A stretch of DNA of 64,000 nt from Lyophyllum atratum (lineage: Eukaryota; Basidiomycota; Agaricomycetes; Agaricales; Lyophyllaceae): positions 62,001-126,000 of the forward strand of contig JACGCN010000062.1 of NCBI GenBank assembly GCA_014905825.1. The letters run 5' to 3'. Positions 23,089 through 33,900 of the stretch are shown piece after piece. A program made the position numbers and the translations under genes. The notes beneath the pieces are model-generated. The model ran no database searches and was not told the origin of the DNA. It worked only from the letters and a program-made list of their open reading frames with translations. Every line of letters begins with the position of its first letter. Positions within the stretch are counted from its first letter, which is position 1.

Positions 23089-24679
23089 TTAGTAGCGCGA
23101 CCCCAAACCAATTGTCGTCGTCGCATTTGTCCCAGGGTTGAACTCAATCGGTCCCGTAACCGATCGCGCTTCAGTGTGTGGAGCAGCTAATGCTGGATCG
23201 CGTAAGTTGAGCATCAACCGGGATATCATAGTCGAGGATATACTGCAATCACGTTAATCAAAGAAAAGGTTGGGAAGATATTGAAATATACATGTTATGG
23301 AAGGTCATGATGAATCCTTGTTCGTATTCCTGTGTATCTCTTTTGTCATTTTCGCGGGGATGTGATGTTCTTGGAAGTCCTTACATGCGACAACTAGAGA
23401 GAAGTCAGTATATTAGTGGGTTCAGAAAAAAACCTAAACATACATGAAATGTCAGGATGTTGGCAAGCCCCACAGCGGCCATGATTCTTTGAGCCTCAGT
23501 CAGCCTTGATATCCGATAAATTGGACATCCTTGTTCTCCCACCCGAAGTAAATAGCTCCTTTGATATCTGTTCAATGAAGGCAAGAGAGAAGATAAAAAA
23601 ATGAATACCATCACGAAGCAGAACATCCAATAATGGCCTGTCGCCTCCCCGACTCCGCCTAAACGATTTGTATACCGTCATGGAAAATATCAGGGTGTCC
23701 AAGAACAGCATCCCAGTCCACGCTGCGGCGAAGTCTGCAGCAGGAACCTGTCTGTCAGATGATCCCATTACACAGCAGAACACGAACGGTTTGCGCTAGT
23801 GGCTTAATTAGTCCTTAGTCCGAGTGGATGTATGTTCAACTCACTCGGAAACGTCTATTGGTAGAACGCAGCCCAAGCTCGAGTACTTCACATCCTTCTT
23901 AGTATAGTGTCCCGTTACTACTGACCACTATCAATCATGAATACGCGTCAGCAAACGAAATTTAAGTCCATATTCCACTCACCGCCCCAAAGACAACGAC
24001 GGCCAGCCCACAAGTGCAAAGAAACAGGAGTATCCAGGTACTTCGCTCGTAAAGAGCATATGTTCGCATGATGAGCAGAACTGCAATTGAGGAAGAACGT
24101 CGGTGGCATTCGAAGGTATAACTACTCCTGCACTTACTGCCAACGACGACCTGAATTGCCACAGCAATATACTGATGGAACGCGGCAAGCCCTGGGCATC
24201 TGAACCACACGTCGCCTATTAGCTCAATGTCCGAGGTAGTATGTGAGTACCCACATCTGCGAATATACACATGAGAAAACGTTTTAATATAAAAACAAGC
24301 GTCTTGCTCACCACTTCAGTGTGGGGGCGCTGTGAGTCCCAGTAATCTTGGAACAGAATAGGGATATGGCCAAAGAGCGTAACATAGCGGTTGATGTAGA
24401 AAAAGCAGGATGCCCATGTGAAAGATCTTGACCAGAAGCGATCGACCTCTAACGACAGGGTTAAAGCGTAATCATAGTACAGGATGACTGCGCCGACGTA
24501 TATGTCAAAATATTTAGGGATGGGAGTCCACCAACGCTTACCGCAGGATATTAGATTTGTGTAAATGATATGGGTTCTGAATATAACGGAAAAGGGCAGT
24601 CAGTCTTGGAAGAGTCAAAGGAAAGATGAATGATAACTGACATCTGTTTTTGAACGGAAGCATCGGCATTGTCCAGCAT
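23089..24679 (-). CDS. DUF6533 multi-pass membrane protein
   Basis: An Agaricomycete integral membrane protein of unknown function. The family signature is seen in order: VILYYDYALTLSLEVDRFW, SCFFYINRYVTLFGHIPILF, VLLIMRTYALYERSTWILL with following hydrophobic segment, AWTGMLFLDTLIFSMTVYK and RGGDRPLLDVLLRDG. The end reads PGTNATTTIGLGSRY and TAA. Several short introns separate the segments. The start at MLDNADASVQ (24679) is a guess, and the join between the first and second exons was not resolved. Seven or so hydrophobic helices are expected. The family may be receptor-like but no ligand or partner is known. Faces PRE4 tail to tail. Confidence 0.72.
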
Positions 24680-24699
24680 TGAGGGAAGCTTCGAGTGAA

Positions 24700-26100
24700 T
24701 TTGTGGGCTGTGGATGTTGAAATTTGAATCCCGAGTCACCACCAGAGATTAGACAAGCTTCATGGAAGGTCGTGTGGTGAGGGACAGTGGGCTGCCCGCG
24801 GGACTCGAGGGGCTTTAAGTCATATTACCATCAGGTCACAGCCAAGGCAAGTGCTGTCGAACCTTGAGGCAGCATCCGCTACTTCTCCGACGGAGGCGGC
24901 CAGATGATAATGTCCCGATAACTGTCGTAAGCTATTGTAGAGCGGCGAAAAGCGTGAGCTTTCCCTGAGAACATACGCCACGCCCATATCCATGTATTCG
25001 ATTATATTTTATCTGGTAACCTCCAGGGAACTCACCTTTGCTCTCCCCCCGGAAGCATTTTACGTAGATCTGGAAGAGTCCCGCGAGTCTGTTGCCACAT
25101 CGCGGGAAGAGAGCTGGAACCAGTCAAGGAATTGCCTATATCTTCGACAGATGTTGGATGATGTGCATCATACCGACTGCAGTCCCGATCGGATGAACGA
25201 CGTAGTGCAACGAGTCCGACTAGCACTGATGCTAATATCGCTCTGATACTTTGGGGTCGGCCGGTCGGCGAAAGGTCGGGGACAGCAGTCTCGTCCACGA
25301 AGGCATTGATGCAAGACGGCGTTTGGCAGAGAAGCCATGAGATCAACGAGCTGTCATCGCGCAGCTTGATCGCAGCTATTACAAAGGATGTTCAGTGGAC
25401 GGTGTGCATGGGCAAACCGTTTGCTTGACCACTAGCGCACGCAAATGTTCCTGAATCCTCCACCTGAATCAGAAGAGCCTGGCTTGGCGCCCGAAATTGA
25501 AGCCGTAAGAGTTAGGGTTAGGGTTGCACTAAAGAATACGATATATGGCAGGAGGAGCCACATGATAGGATCCTGAAGAGGAGCTTCGAAGAGGATGGTC
25601 ATGGTCGAACAGGCACGCAAATTGCTTTTCGAGGTACTTGTACTTAATCGCATTGGTACTAGGTAAGGTAGGGGCGAGTAGCTGTTCAGCCAAGCAACTT
25701 CACGTGGTGGTGTGAGTTTTTACTAGTGCCGCGGCTCAACTTGAACTCGAGCTCAGTTCGAGCTCTGCACTGTCAGCTCTGCACACAACTGTTAACCTCA
25801 ATCTCCAGTCCACCAACGACCACAATAATGACCACCCTAGAAATGTCTGATTATAAGCCCCACCGTGACAAGCGGGCGCCCCGAGTCGACGTTGAGGAGA
25901 AATAACGCGAAATCTTTGCGACACCCAGCACTGATTTCAGGACTCGCAATCCTAGCCAGATCGATGTGATTGCCCCCTTGTACAATTATTAGTTCCTGAT
26001 AGAGCAGTTGCAGGGGCTGAAACCTCTTCTGAGGTGAGTTCGCCGTTGCCTGAGAACCGAAGTGCGTTTCGCAGTCGTCTCGATCCAATCACAAATATCA
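24700..26100. other. Intergenic, no supported gene; telomere-like hexamer repeat
   Basis: No frame carries a recognisable domain. A short ttagggttaggg is found at 25512-25523, matching the fungal telomere unit, and a palindromic ctcgag/gagctc cluster at about 25745-25765. A short peptide frame near 25827 could be a first exon for the ORF at 26105, but a join was not shown. Confidence 0.45.
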
Positions 26101-26104
26101 GATT

Positions 26105-26947
26105 ATGAATCACAAAGGTGTTCCAAACGACCGCAGATCACGTCTTCAAATCGCACGAAGTCTTCAAGGCCAGCTCATGTTCTATGAGGGCGAGTGGGGC
26201 TCGCGTATACTTCAAGACAGTGTTGAGGGGGTTTACGTGTTCCTTGACGATGACGGCTCTAACCCGCCTCGAGAAGCCTTGCCAACGAGTGTGGTAACAA
26301 TCCTAGCGAGATGTTATTCTCCAAGCTGCGGAGAGGGTCCGGAATGTTATGCGTCTCGGTGCCCACAGAAGGTCAGGACTGAGGTTCGTGCCGCTAAATG
26401 GCAGATCCCTGAATTTATTTTGCAGCATGGTCCTAATATTAACAGTCACAAGATTGACGCTGATCCCGACGTTATTTCGTGCTTCCGAGGCGGCGTAAAG
26501 GACAGAGCGACACCTCGCAGGGGTCCGTGGCAGACGCAGGCAATAATGGCACCCGGCACCGCCAATTCATTTGCCGGTGCGAACAACTTTGCCATCCATG
26601 ATAGCAGCTTCGTAGACATTGGGCAGCAGACATTGACCTACACGGATTGCCACTACCACACAACATTCTGCCATTACGTGTCACCATCCCCAACTCATCC
26701 TGCCAATCCCAACGCCACGCCCTGGATCGCGGTTGTCGCTATTTTGGGAGTCAGAGATACATTTAATCGACTGCGCGGCGGTAATGCTGTTGCTTGCAGG
26801 CCCGGTGCCTATGTGTCTGCTGTCGATGAGATCGTTTCCGTGTCTCGCCAAGTGTTCCGTGATCATCCTCTACCTGCTTCGGTTTGCCTTTATTTCTTGA
26901 TCCTACGATTATTACACAGTTATCGATCTAGAGCACTGCAGGGATAG
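26105..26947 (+). CDS. Hypothetical protein, possibly chimeric (RhoGEF-like N-terminus)
   Basis: An uninterrupted frame of 280 codons starting with ATG. The first ~95 residues include SVEGVYVFLDDDG and the cysteine pattern CYSPSCGEGPECYASRCP, which resembles the Cys-rich segment that precedes the DH domain in some basidiomycete Rho exchange factors. No DH or PH domain follows. Around residue 155 the sequence changes to NSFAGANNFAIHDSSFVDI, a style of segment found in N-termini of lineage-specific mushroom proteins such as NACHT or kinase-like genes. The rest is unlike anything I recognise. It may be a fusion, a fragment of two genes, or a single gene with unseen introns. Function unknown. Confidence 0.4.
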   Translation: MNHKGVPNDRRSRLQIARSLQGQLMFYEGEWGSRILQDSVEGVYVFLDDDGSNPPREALPTSVVTILARCYSPSCGEGPECYASRCPQKVRTEVRAAKWQIPEFILQHGPNINSHKIDADPDVISCFRGGVKDRATPRRGPWQTQAIMAPGTANSFAGANNFAIHDSSFVDIGQQTLTYTDCHYHTTFCHYVSPSPTHPANPNATPWIAVVAILGVRDTFNRLRGGNAVACRPGAYVSAVDEIVSVSRQVFRDHPLPASVCLYFLILRLLHSYRSRALQG

Positions 26948-26949
26948 GC

Positions 26950-27568
26950 AATTCTTCTAATCTTTAACCACTCTCTGTATAGTGTATGCAAACCATCGCC
27001 GTTGTCAAGTACCGCAAAGGACCTTAAATCTGCAGGAGTAGCAACTGGACACGGTGTTACAGTCAATTCACTTATCAAGACTCCTCGTCGCTTTCTCAAG
27101 CGTCTCAACGAGTGTCCGGGTATCTCGATTTTTCATATCCAGCCCAGATAGAGAGCACGATGAATATATGTTACTGGTGGCCCCATCAGACGCGAGTGGA
27201 GGGGCTTGGTAACGGTCAACATTCAAGCATTCAAGTCCAACCACTCTTCTAGTGGCTAATGATCTTGCTGATGATTGCATATGACTGCCGGTAGGACATC
27301 GACTCAGGCTAATTTTAAGGCCTTCAGGTTCCGTCCAATCTTTCGACATTAGTTTCAAGGGCCCCAGCTCTCATTTTGTCTGAATCGGCCGTCCTTTGAA
27401 GGTGTAATGATAGTGTACATGCATTCAAAGTAAAACCGTTATATAAGTACGTATATTGCTACCAAATGAAATGAACTTTCAAGGTATGTCGCGCTGCATA
27501 CGCTTATTCGAACTGCCGAACTCAAAATTCTCAACTACGACTTCCTTGTTGATATTGACAACGACAGA
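26950..27568. other. Intergenic, nothing recognised
   Basis: Only short frames without motifs. Contains the 3' flank of the DUF6534 gene that ends at 27569. Confidence 0.5.
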
Positions 27569-29426
27569 CTACAAACTGTCGTTAGGGCGTGGCGCAGGGA
27601 TGGAGGCGACTGGGTTACGTACCTGCCCCGTGCTACTGTGAGACCCTTTGGTCGAGTAATTTGTACTGGTTATGTTGGACATGTTGATATCGGAGACTCC
27701 ACCGATTTTTTCCGACAAGGTCTCTCTGCTATTGAGTGTCGCGAGTAAACTGTTGAGATATACTGTTCAGGGCAATATGAGATCAGGAAGGTGCGCTAGA
27801 GAGAAAACAAAAATAGTCACATTTAGGGAGAGCGAAGTAGATTCCGATGAACGTAAACTCATCTGGCCAGATGGTGTAGGTGATAAAGCAAGTGATAGAG
27901 CAGATGCTGATTTGACGTATTAACATAAATTTTCTCCGTTCATAGGCAGTCGGTGAGTACGTACGTCGTGAGTGCGCCTAGTAGCACGATGAATATGTAC
28001 ATTCTTTCCGGAGAAGCTGAAGAAATACTTACTCGTGTTGATGGCATACATGATCAGTATGTTGACGATGGAGTCGGTCCTTCAAACTGGGGTCAGAAAA
28101 CTAGAGATACACAGCGACGAGAAGTAAGTTGTATACTTTCTAAATCCTGTTCTGCTTTTTAAGAGAGTCAAGCACAGGGATCCAGCAATCAGAAGATCCG
28201 CCGCAACGCCACTTCCCAAGGCGGTATACAGAAAATACTACAAAAGAGCCTAGAGTGAGTATGTCATGAGTCAAGCTATTGCTGCGGGCCCACCGATATC
28301 TTCGCAAAGCCCGCGAAGGTCCCGACGGCGAATCTGCACATGGATAGTTAGTAACTAAAGTGTGTTCCTACGCAATGCGGGGAATACAAACGCTCGCGAA
28401 GCGAAAGCTGAGAAAAGCTCAATAAATACACCGATCTGCGCCATGACTCCTAGTGATGCTCACCAAAACCAGAGACTGTACGGCACGAATAAAACCAATT
28501 AAACTTGACCGTCAGCAGCGAAGCTCACCGAAAGTTAACAGCGAGGTCGTAGCCTGAAAGAGTATTTGTTAATGCGCTTATAAATGCCGGGAAAATAGGG
28601 CGACTCACGATACACACAGCAAGGACTTTGCTTCTTCCCGCCACTGTCCTCATTAAGCGCACGGTAACAAGGAAAGGATTGAAGGGCTCACTCATCCAAA
28701 CGCGACGACCGAAAATACTGACTGGGACGTTAAAAATGAAAGCACATAAAAGATATTCATATCGCATACCATCTGATGATAGTATCACTGATACACTACG
28801 AGATAATGAGTTCATAATATACAGACAATCAGATTTACTCATACCGTAAGGTAGATCTGTGACTGTCGAACGAGTCATTATGATTAGGTCGCCTACGGGG
28901 ATGACTGACATACGAGGATGCTCCTACAGATCAAGGCCAGAAATTGACGGAGGAAGCATTTGAGGGATCCAGGAAACATACCACGTCGGTGATACGAGGG
29001 CCAACAGGTTGCCGAAGCTCGAGACCAGGTAGAAATACAAACCGTGAGTAATGAATGCAAGGTGCAACGTGTCCAAGAACCTAAATTCTCATTTAGAGTT
29101 CTTTGCTGCCCAGAAAAGCGCTTTTGCAAACGTGGCTGCGTACCAAAGCGAAAAGACCTATTCATAGAGCATTTTAGTGAACAAAGAGGGCTTCAACGAT
29201 GGAGGTGGGATGTACCACCATCCTGAACCACTGTCGATCTTTCCCACTGTTTCTGAAATACATGTAGCTCTGTACGCAAGTGATTCCATAGAAGCTGGTC
29301 GAGGAGCGTCGGTGGTAGCACAGAATATTCTTGGTGGATAAGGACTTACATTGCTGCGATCAGGTTCCCCAGAAATGCCGCTCCCAACTTGCTGTCCAGT
29401 TGGATTGGGGGATGGGGGGAGGCCAT
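27569..29426 (-). CDS. DUF6534 seven-helix membrane protein, copy 1
   Basis: The start is a good Kozak site (accATGG) at 29426, giving MASPHPPIQLDSKLGAAFLG, the conserved TLGA-like opening. Then FYGITCVQSYMYFRN, FLDTLHLAFITHGLYFYLV with NLLALVSPTW, RTDSIVNILIMYAINT, and the C-terminal ILNSLLATLNSRETLSEKIG. The stop TAG is at 27569-27571 after PRPNDSL. Introns sit between these blocks, several wider than usual (29060-29220 and 28100-28500), and the third to fifth helices near 28500-28900 are hard to splice. Part may have degenerated. This mushroom-specific family has no known function. Paralogues are at 42656-44708 and, as a remnant, at 60200-60969. Confidence 0.68.
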
Positions 29427-29429
29427 GGT

Positions 29430-30684
29430 CCTGAAACGCGCTGCAAGTGTGTGGTGGCGTCGAAGACCAGCTGTGACTTGTCTTTATGGTTGAGCATAGT
29501 GTCAAGTGCCAGAGAGCTGACATTCGATTGTCAGAAGGCGCTGACGAATGTTGGACATCGAACGGTGATAACACTGGCCGTACAATTACGACAGCGATTA
29601 TAAGCGTGATGAGCTTGTCGTCGCGTTACTGCTATCAGAGTTCGTCTGGGAAGAATGCAGGCAAGATCGAAAAAAGGGTGGCTGTGGCTGCGTGTCACAC
29701 CTATTCCGTTTTTCGCACTTCAGCTGGGAGTCGGTGCGTACTTGATGTTATCAGACGTTGGATTAAACATACTAGATAATGCGAGCAGTATAGCTCAAGC
29801 CTCACTGATCAGTAAGTGGAATTTGACCCACGGTTGACTGTGTCCTTTGTAGCATCCGAAAGCATCCTGGATGATCGCAACTCTCACATAGTTCCAAGTC
29901 AACTAATTGGCATGCGAGTCTCGAGAATCCATCATATGACGGGACTGGATGGCAGATGCCCAAGCTGGAATCTGGAAGCTGAGTTCAGCGCGGTCGGAAA
30001 ATATGAATAGATTTCGATAGATGAAGGGTTCTCTTACATGCCGGAAAGCCGTTTACCTTAATGTCACGAGGATCGTAGAGGGTCGCTTGGCCGTCGTTTA
30101 AGAAAAGTTTAGTCTTTCACGTTGAACCATCTTGAAAGTGGCGCTGACGCGACTTGGGCGCGACAGTTCGAGATATGTGATCAGCAGATAGTAATGGACG
30201 TCTACATTTCGGCATATACTTATCTGGCTCAGGCTGCGGACCCAAATTCTTTGTTGTTAGTATGTTAGCAGTCGAGACGTCAAGATAGCCTGAGGGGACA
30301 TACATCTAAGGTCCACAAATGGAGATGAACTTTCAAGTGGCTATCAGTATGTGCAGAGCATTCTCATCCCCTTATTACACCGAGATAATGTAGGATGAGA
30401 AGAGTCCGAGTCGGTGATACGTGAAGCTCCTGGCCGGGACCGATGTTGGCGTGAAACGGGCAAGCCTCATCATCAAGCTTTGGGCATCCGAAGGCCGTCG
30501 TACTGCGTAACGAGGATGCCTCGGCGTCGAGTGTCAGCGCCGATAGGCATGAGGTCGAAGGTGAAGGGAGTAAAACGGGATCAGACGGGTGTGGTGACTG
30601 GCCCAGGGGATGATGCCATCCAGCTGCGGTGTCCTCGACAGTCCTGGGAGGTCAAAATAAAAACCAGTTACGCGATAACTGCGA
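29430..30684. other. Intergenic, no supported gene
   Basis: A hydrophobic plus-strand frame near 29655-29837 and a minus-strand frame near 30117-30305 were inspected. Neither has family motifs or splice partners. Confidence 0.45.
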
Positions 30685-30785
30685 TGCCCCCTGCAAGGCT
30701 CGAACTTGCGACCTCAGGATTGCACATCCAAAGATGCGTCATATTTCTATGAGACCTGCGCTCTAGCCAACTGAGCCAAGGAGGC
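30685..30785 (-). tRNA. tRNA-Met (elongator, anticodon CAT), intron-containing
   Basis: Read on the minus strand the acceptor arms are GCCTCCT and AGGGGGC, the A box is tggctcagttggctagagc, the B box is gttcgagcc, and the anticodon CAT is at 30749-30751. An intron of about 25 nt follows the anticodon. It is immediately upstream of the NUP159 gene on the other strand. Confidence 0.93.
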
Positions 30786-30969
30786 TATGCACAATGGTGA
30801 TCAAGGACAATCATCATTTTTACCATGGCTGACTAATGGCTTTAGAATTGACTTGTCCGACCGGCCACTGTGCCACCCTACATAACTCTGTCCTGGACTG
30901 CCAGGATCACCGTCAGATTTACGCCGACCGTTACTTGCTGCGTGTCTACGATAGGCGCGAACCCTTACT

Positions 30970-33900
30970 ATGAAGATTGACGACTTTACGCGTCTGGTTC
31001 CTCCCCAACCGGCCCAGGTCAATATTGACCCAACACCGAAGGATTGTCCGTCGGACGGGTTCAATGTGCGTTCCACTTCGCTCTGTAGACTGAAATGTAC
31101 TTATTATTACCCATGGGCCTTGCAGTACCCTACATTTCGTTTGCTCAACAAGCAGGAGCGCGTGAAGTTGTCGACAAAACGATTCGATGCCGAGCCTTCT
31201 ACATTTTATAATCATCTCGTGGTTGCCAACTCCAAGGGTTGGTTTGCAGCTGTAACAGTACAGGATGATGGGTCTTATGGTGCGTTTTGACGTACTCCGG
31301 AGCTTGTTCGATGTTTAACTCTACTCTCAGCTCTGATATGTTCACCGCTTGCCGACCTACGCACCTCATTCAAAAACGCGAAAGACAGTGACGGGACCTA
31401 TACTCCGAAACGCAAAGTGGCATTGCAGTCGCAGAAGCCTAGCATCCTCGCATTCGCTACAAACGATACACGCCTGTTCATGTCCTTTGAACATGGTGGC
31501 CTGCTGGTGTACGACACGGCTGCACTTTTTTCAGAAGGATTCGACGCCATAGCTCCCTTACATATGCTTCCTCCAGACACCGGTCCGATACGCCACATCG
31601 TCCCAAATCCGGGAACAGAGCCAACTCTCGTCGACCTCGTTGCGGTTGTTCATTCGAACAGGACCGTGGTACTGTACAATTCGAAACTGGAGACGCAAGG
31701 AGGGTGGATTGCGGCTGACATGGATGTCAATTATACGCCTGCTGCAGGTACGTCCTGTTTTCATGTCTACCTAGCTCCGTCTTCACACTTTTCTAGTCGC
31801 TTGGTCACCTAAAGGGAAACATCTTGCGATCGGGCTACAAGGAGGCCACATAATGACCTATCCTCTCACCAACAAAAGCTCCATACACAAACACGTACCC
31901 CCGACGGCCCTACCGCCCCTCATCTCCCTCGAATGGCTGTCCCCGGGACATACCTTCCGGACCAGTTATGCGCCCTCATATGGAACGACCGATCCAATCC
32001 AGCACATCATCTGTGTCGATACAAAGGCGCCTACTGCAACATATTACGCTCCCACCTATCCATTTCCACTGCCAGAGCGAGGTCATCAATCCTACACTGT
32101 CGTCCTCCCGAAGTGGGATGAAGATGCAGGTGCCGCCGAGCCTAAATCCCTTGTGGTAGTAGGCGACAAAGCTTCCGTCGATCTGGAGATTCTGGGGAGC
32201 ATCGGAACGCAGTGGTACCAACAGTCCCAGGAAAACCCGCTCTCCCTACCTCTCGATAGCAATATGGAGGACACTGTGCTCCTCGGTCTCCAGGCGGATT
32301 TGACGGATGTGGAGACGATGACACCGGTCATGTACGCCTATCTGAATGATGGGACGGTGCAAGGGTGGTACATGGAGCACACGAAACCTTACCCTGGAAT
32401 GATAAACCCCCAGTCTGCGGCGGCTCCTACCCCTACTGAGGCTCCACCCGCGTTTGTTCAGCCAGCTGCCCCTGCAGCGGTCACCGCAGGCCCTGGAACA
32501 ACGCCACCAGCCCAGCAAACCGCCTTTGGCCAGTCCGCCTTCGGGCAAGCAAGTGGCCCGTCAGCGTTCGGGCAGTCGTCGTTTGGCCAACCATCTGCAT
32601 TTGGGAAGCCTTCTGCATTCGGCCAGCAGCAAACAACGTCTACCTTCGGGACGTCAGCTTTTGGCCAGCCGCAAACGAGTCCTGCATTCGGACAGGCTGC
32701 TTCGGCTGGAGGCACGTCGGCGTTTGGTCAGCCTGCTGCACCGTCTGCATTTGGTGGAGGTGCACCGACGTCGGCGTTTGGGCAGGCTCAACCAGCTGCT
32801 GCGTTTGGACAGCCTGCCACAACCTCGGCGTTTGGAGGCGGAGGCGCCCCGAGTGCGTTTGGAGGGGGCTCAACAACTGGTGCTTTTGGGAGCGGGGCAT
32901 TTGGAGGAGACACATCCACGAATGCTTTTGGTGGCGGTGCGTTTGGAGCGACACCACCATCAACAAGCAATGCATTTGGCAGCAACGCCTTTGGTGGACT
33001 CGCGACTACCGGTGGTAACAAGAATGCATTTGGACAGGCGAGCTTTGGGTTTGGAGCTCCAGCGCCGAGTTCTCCGCCTCCGCCTGCCCCCGCACCGGAT
33101 ATGTCACGCGAAGCGTCCATGTCGGACGCTACACCCTCGTTTGGTGGGATGGGTCTCGGAGAACCCAACGATCCTTCCAAGCCAGCGAAGTCGGGAGGTA
33201 TCTTTGGCGCCGCGCAACCTACAGCACCGTCCACGACCACGACGTCCTCCTTTGGTGGAGGACCAATCAGGCCTGCAACTGGGTTTGGAGCATTCGCCAC
33301 TAGTACTACGACTCAGCAGAAGCCACCAAGCACTCAGCCGTCGACCTCTGCATTCGGCACCACCAGCAAACCGGCCTCTGCCTTTGGTCAATCTGCGTTT
33401 GGAACCTCCGGATTTGGCCAGTCTGCATTCGGCCAGTCGACCTTCGGGAAACCTGCGGCCCAGCCTGCAACGACGACGACAGGCGCGGTAGGCGGAGGGT
33501 TTGGTGCATTCGCATCTTCTCCAGTCACGTCCCTCTCAGGTGCTGCAGCAGCGCAACAGCCGGGGAATGCAGGGTCCGCATTCAGGACCGCTCTCGAGTC
33601 CCCTCCCAAGACATCCCCTCCGACTGGGGGTTTTGGTGCTTTCGCTTCGTCGCCCTCGGCTTTTGGTTCTGCCGCTACGACGCAGGAGCCTCCGAAGCCG
33701 CCGACGTCTGCAACTGACGGAGGGTTCGGGGCGTTCGGCAGGGCTGCACCGCAGGCGCCGACGGCGACATCGCCCTTCGCGCCTAGCGCGGCACAGGCAA
33801 CGTCGCCTTTTGCACCTGGCGGAGGCGCCGGCCCTGGTTTCGGGGTATCGCCGTTCGGCCCTCAACCTGGCGTGCGTGCGAGATCACCGTTTGAGACTCC

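Noticed and set aside
25512..25525. Telomere end
   Set aside because: Only two hexamers within single-copy sequence; too short for a telomere.
30414..30752. Plus-strand frame with PPARLELATSGLHIQ near its end
   Set aside because: That part is the complement of the tRNA-Met gene; such peptides are common false ORFs over tRNAs.
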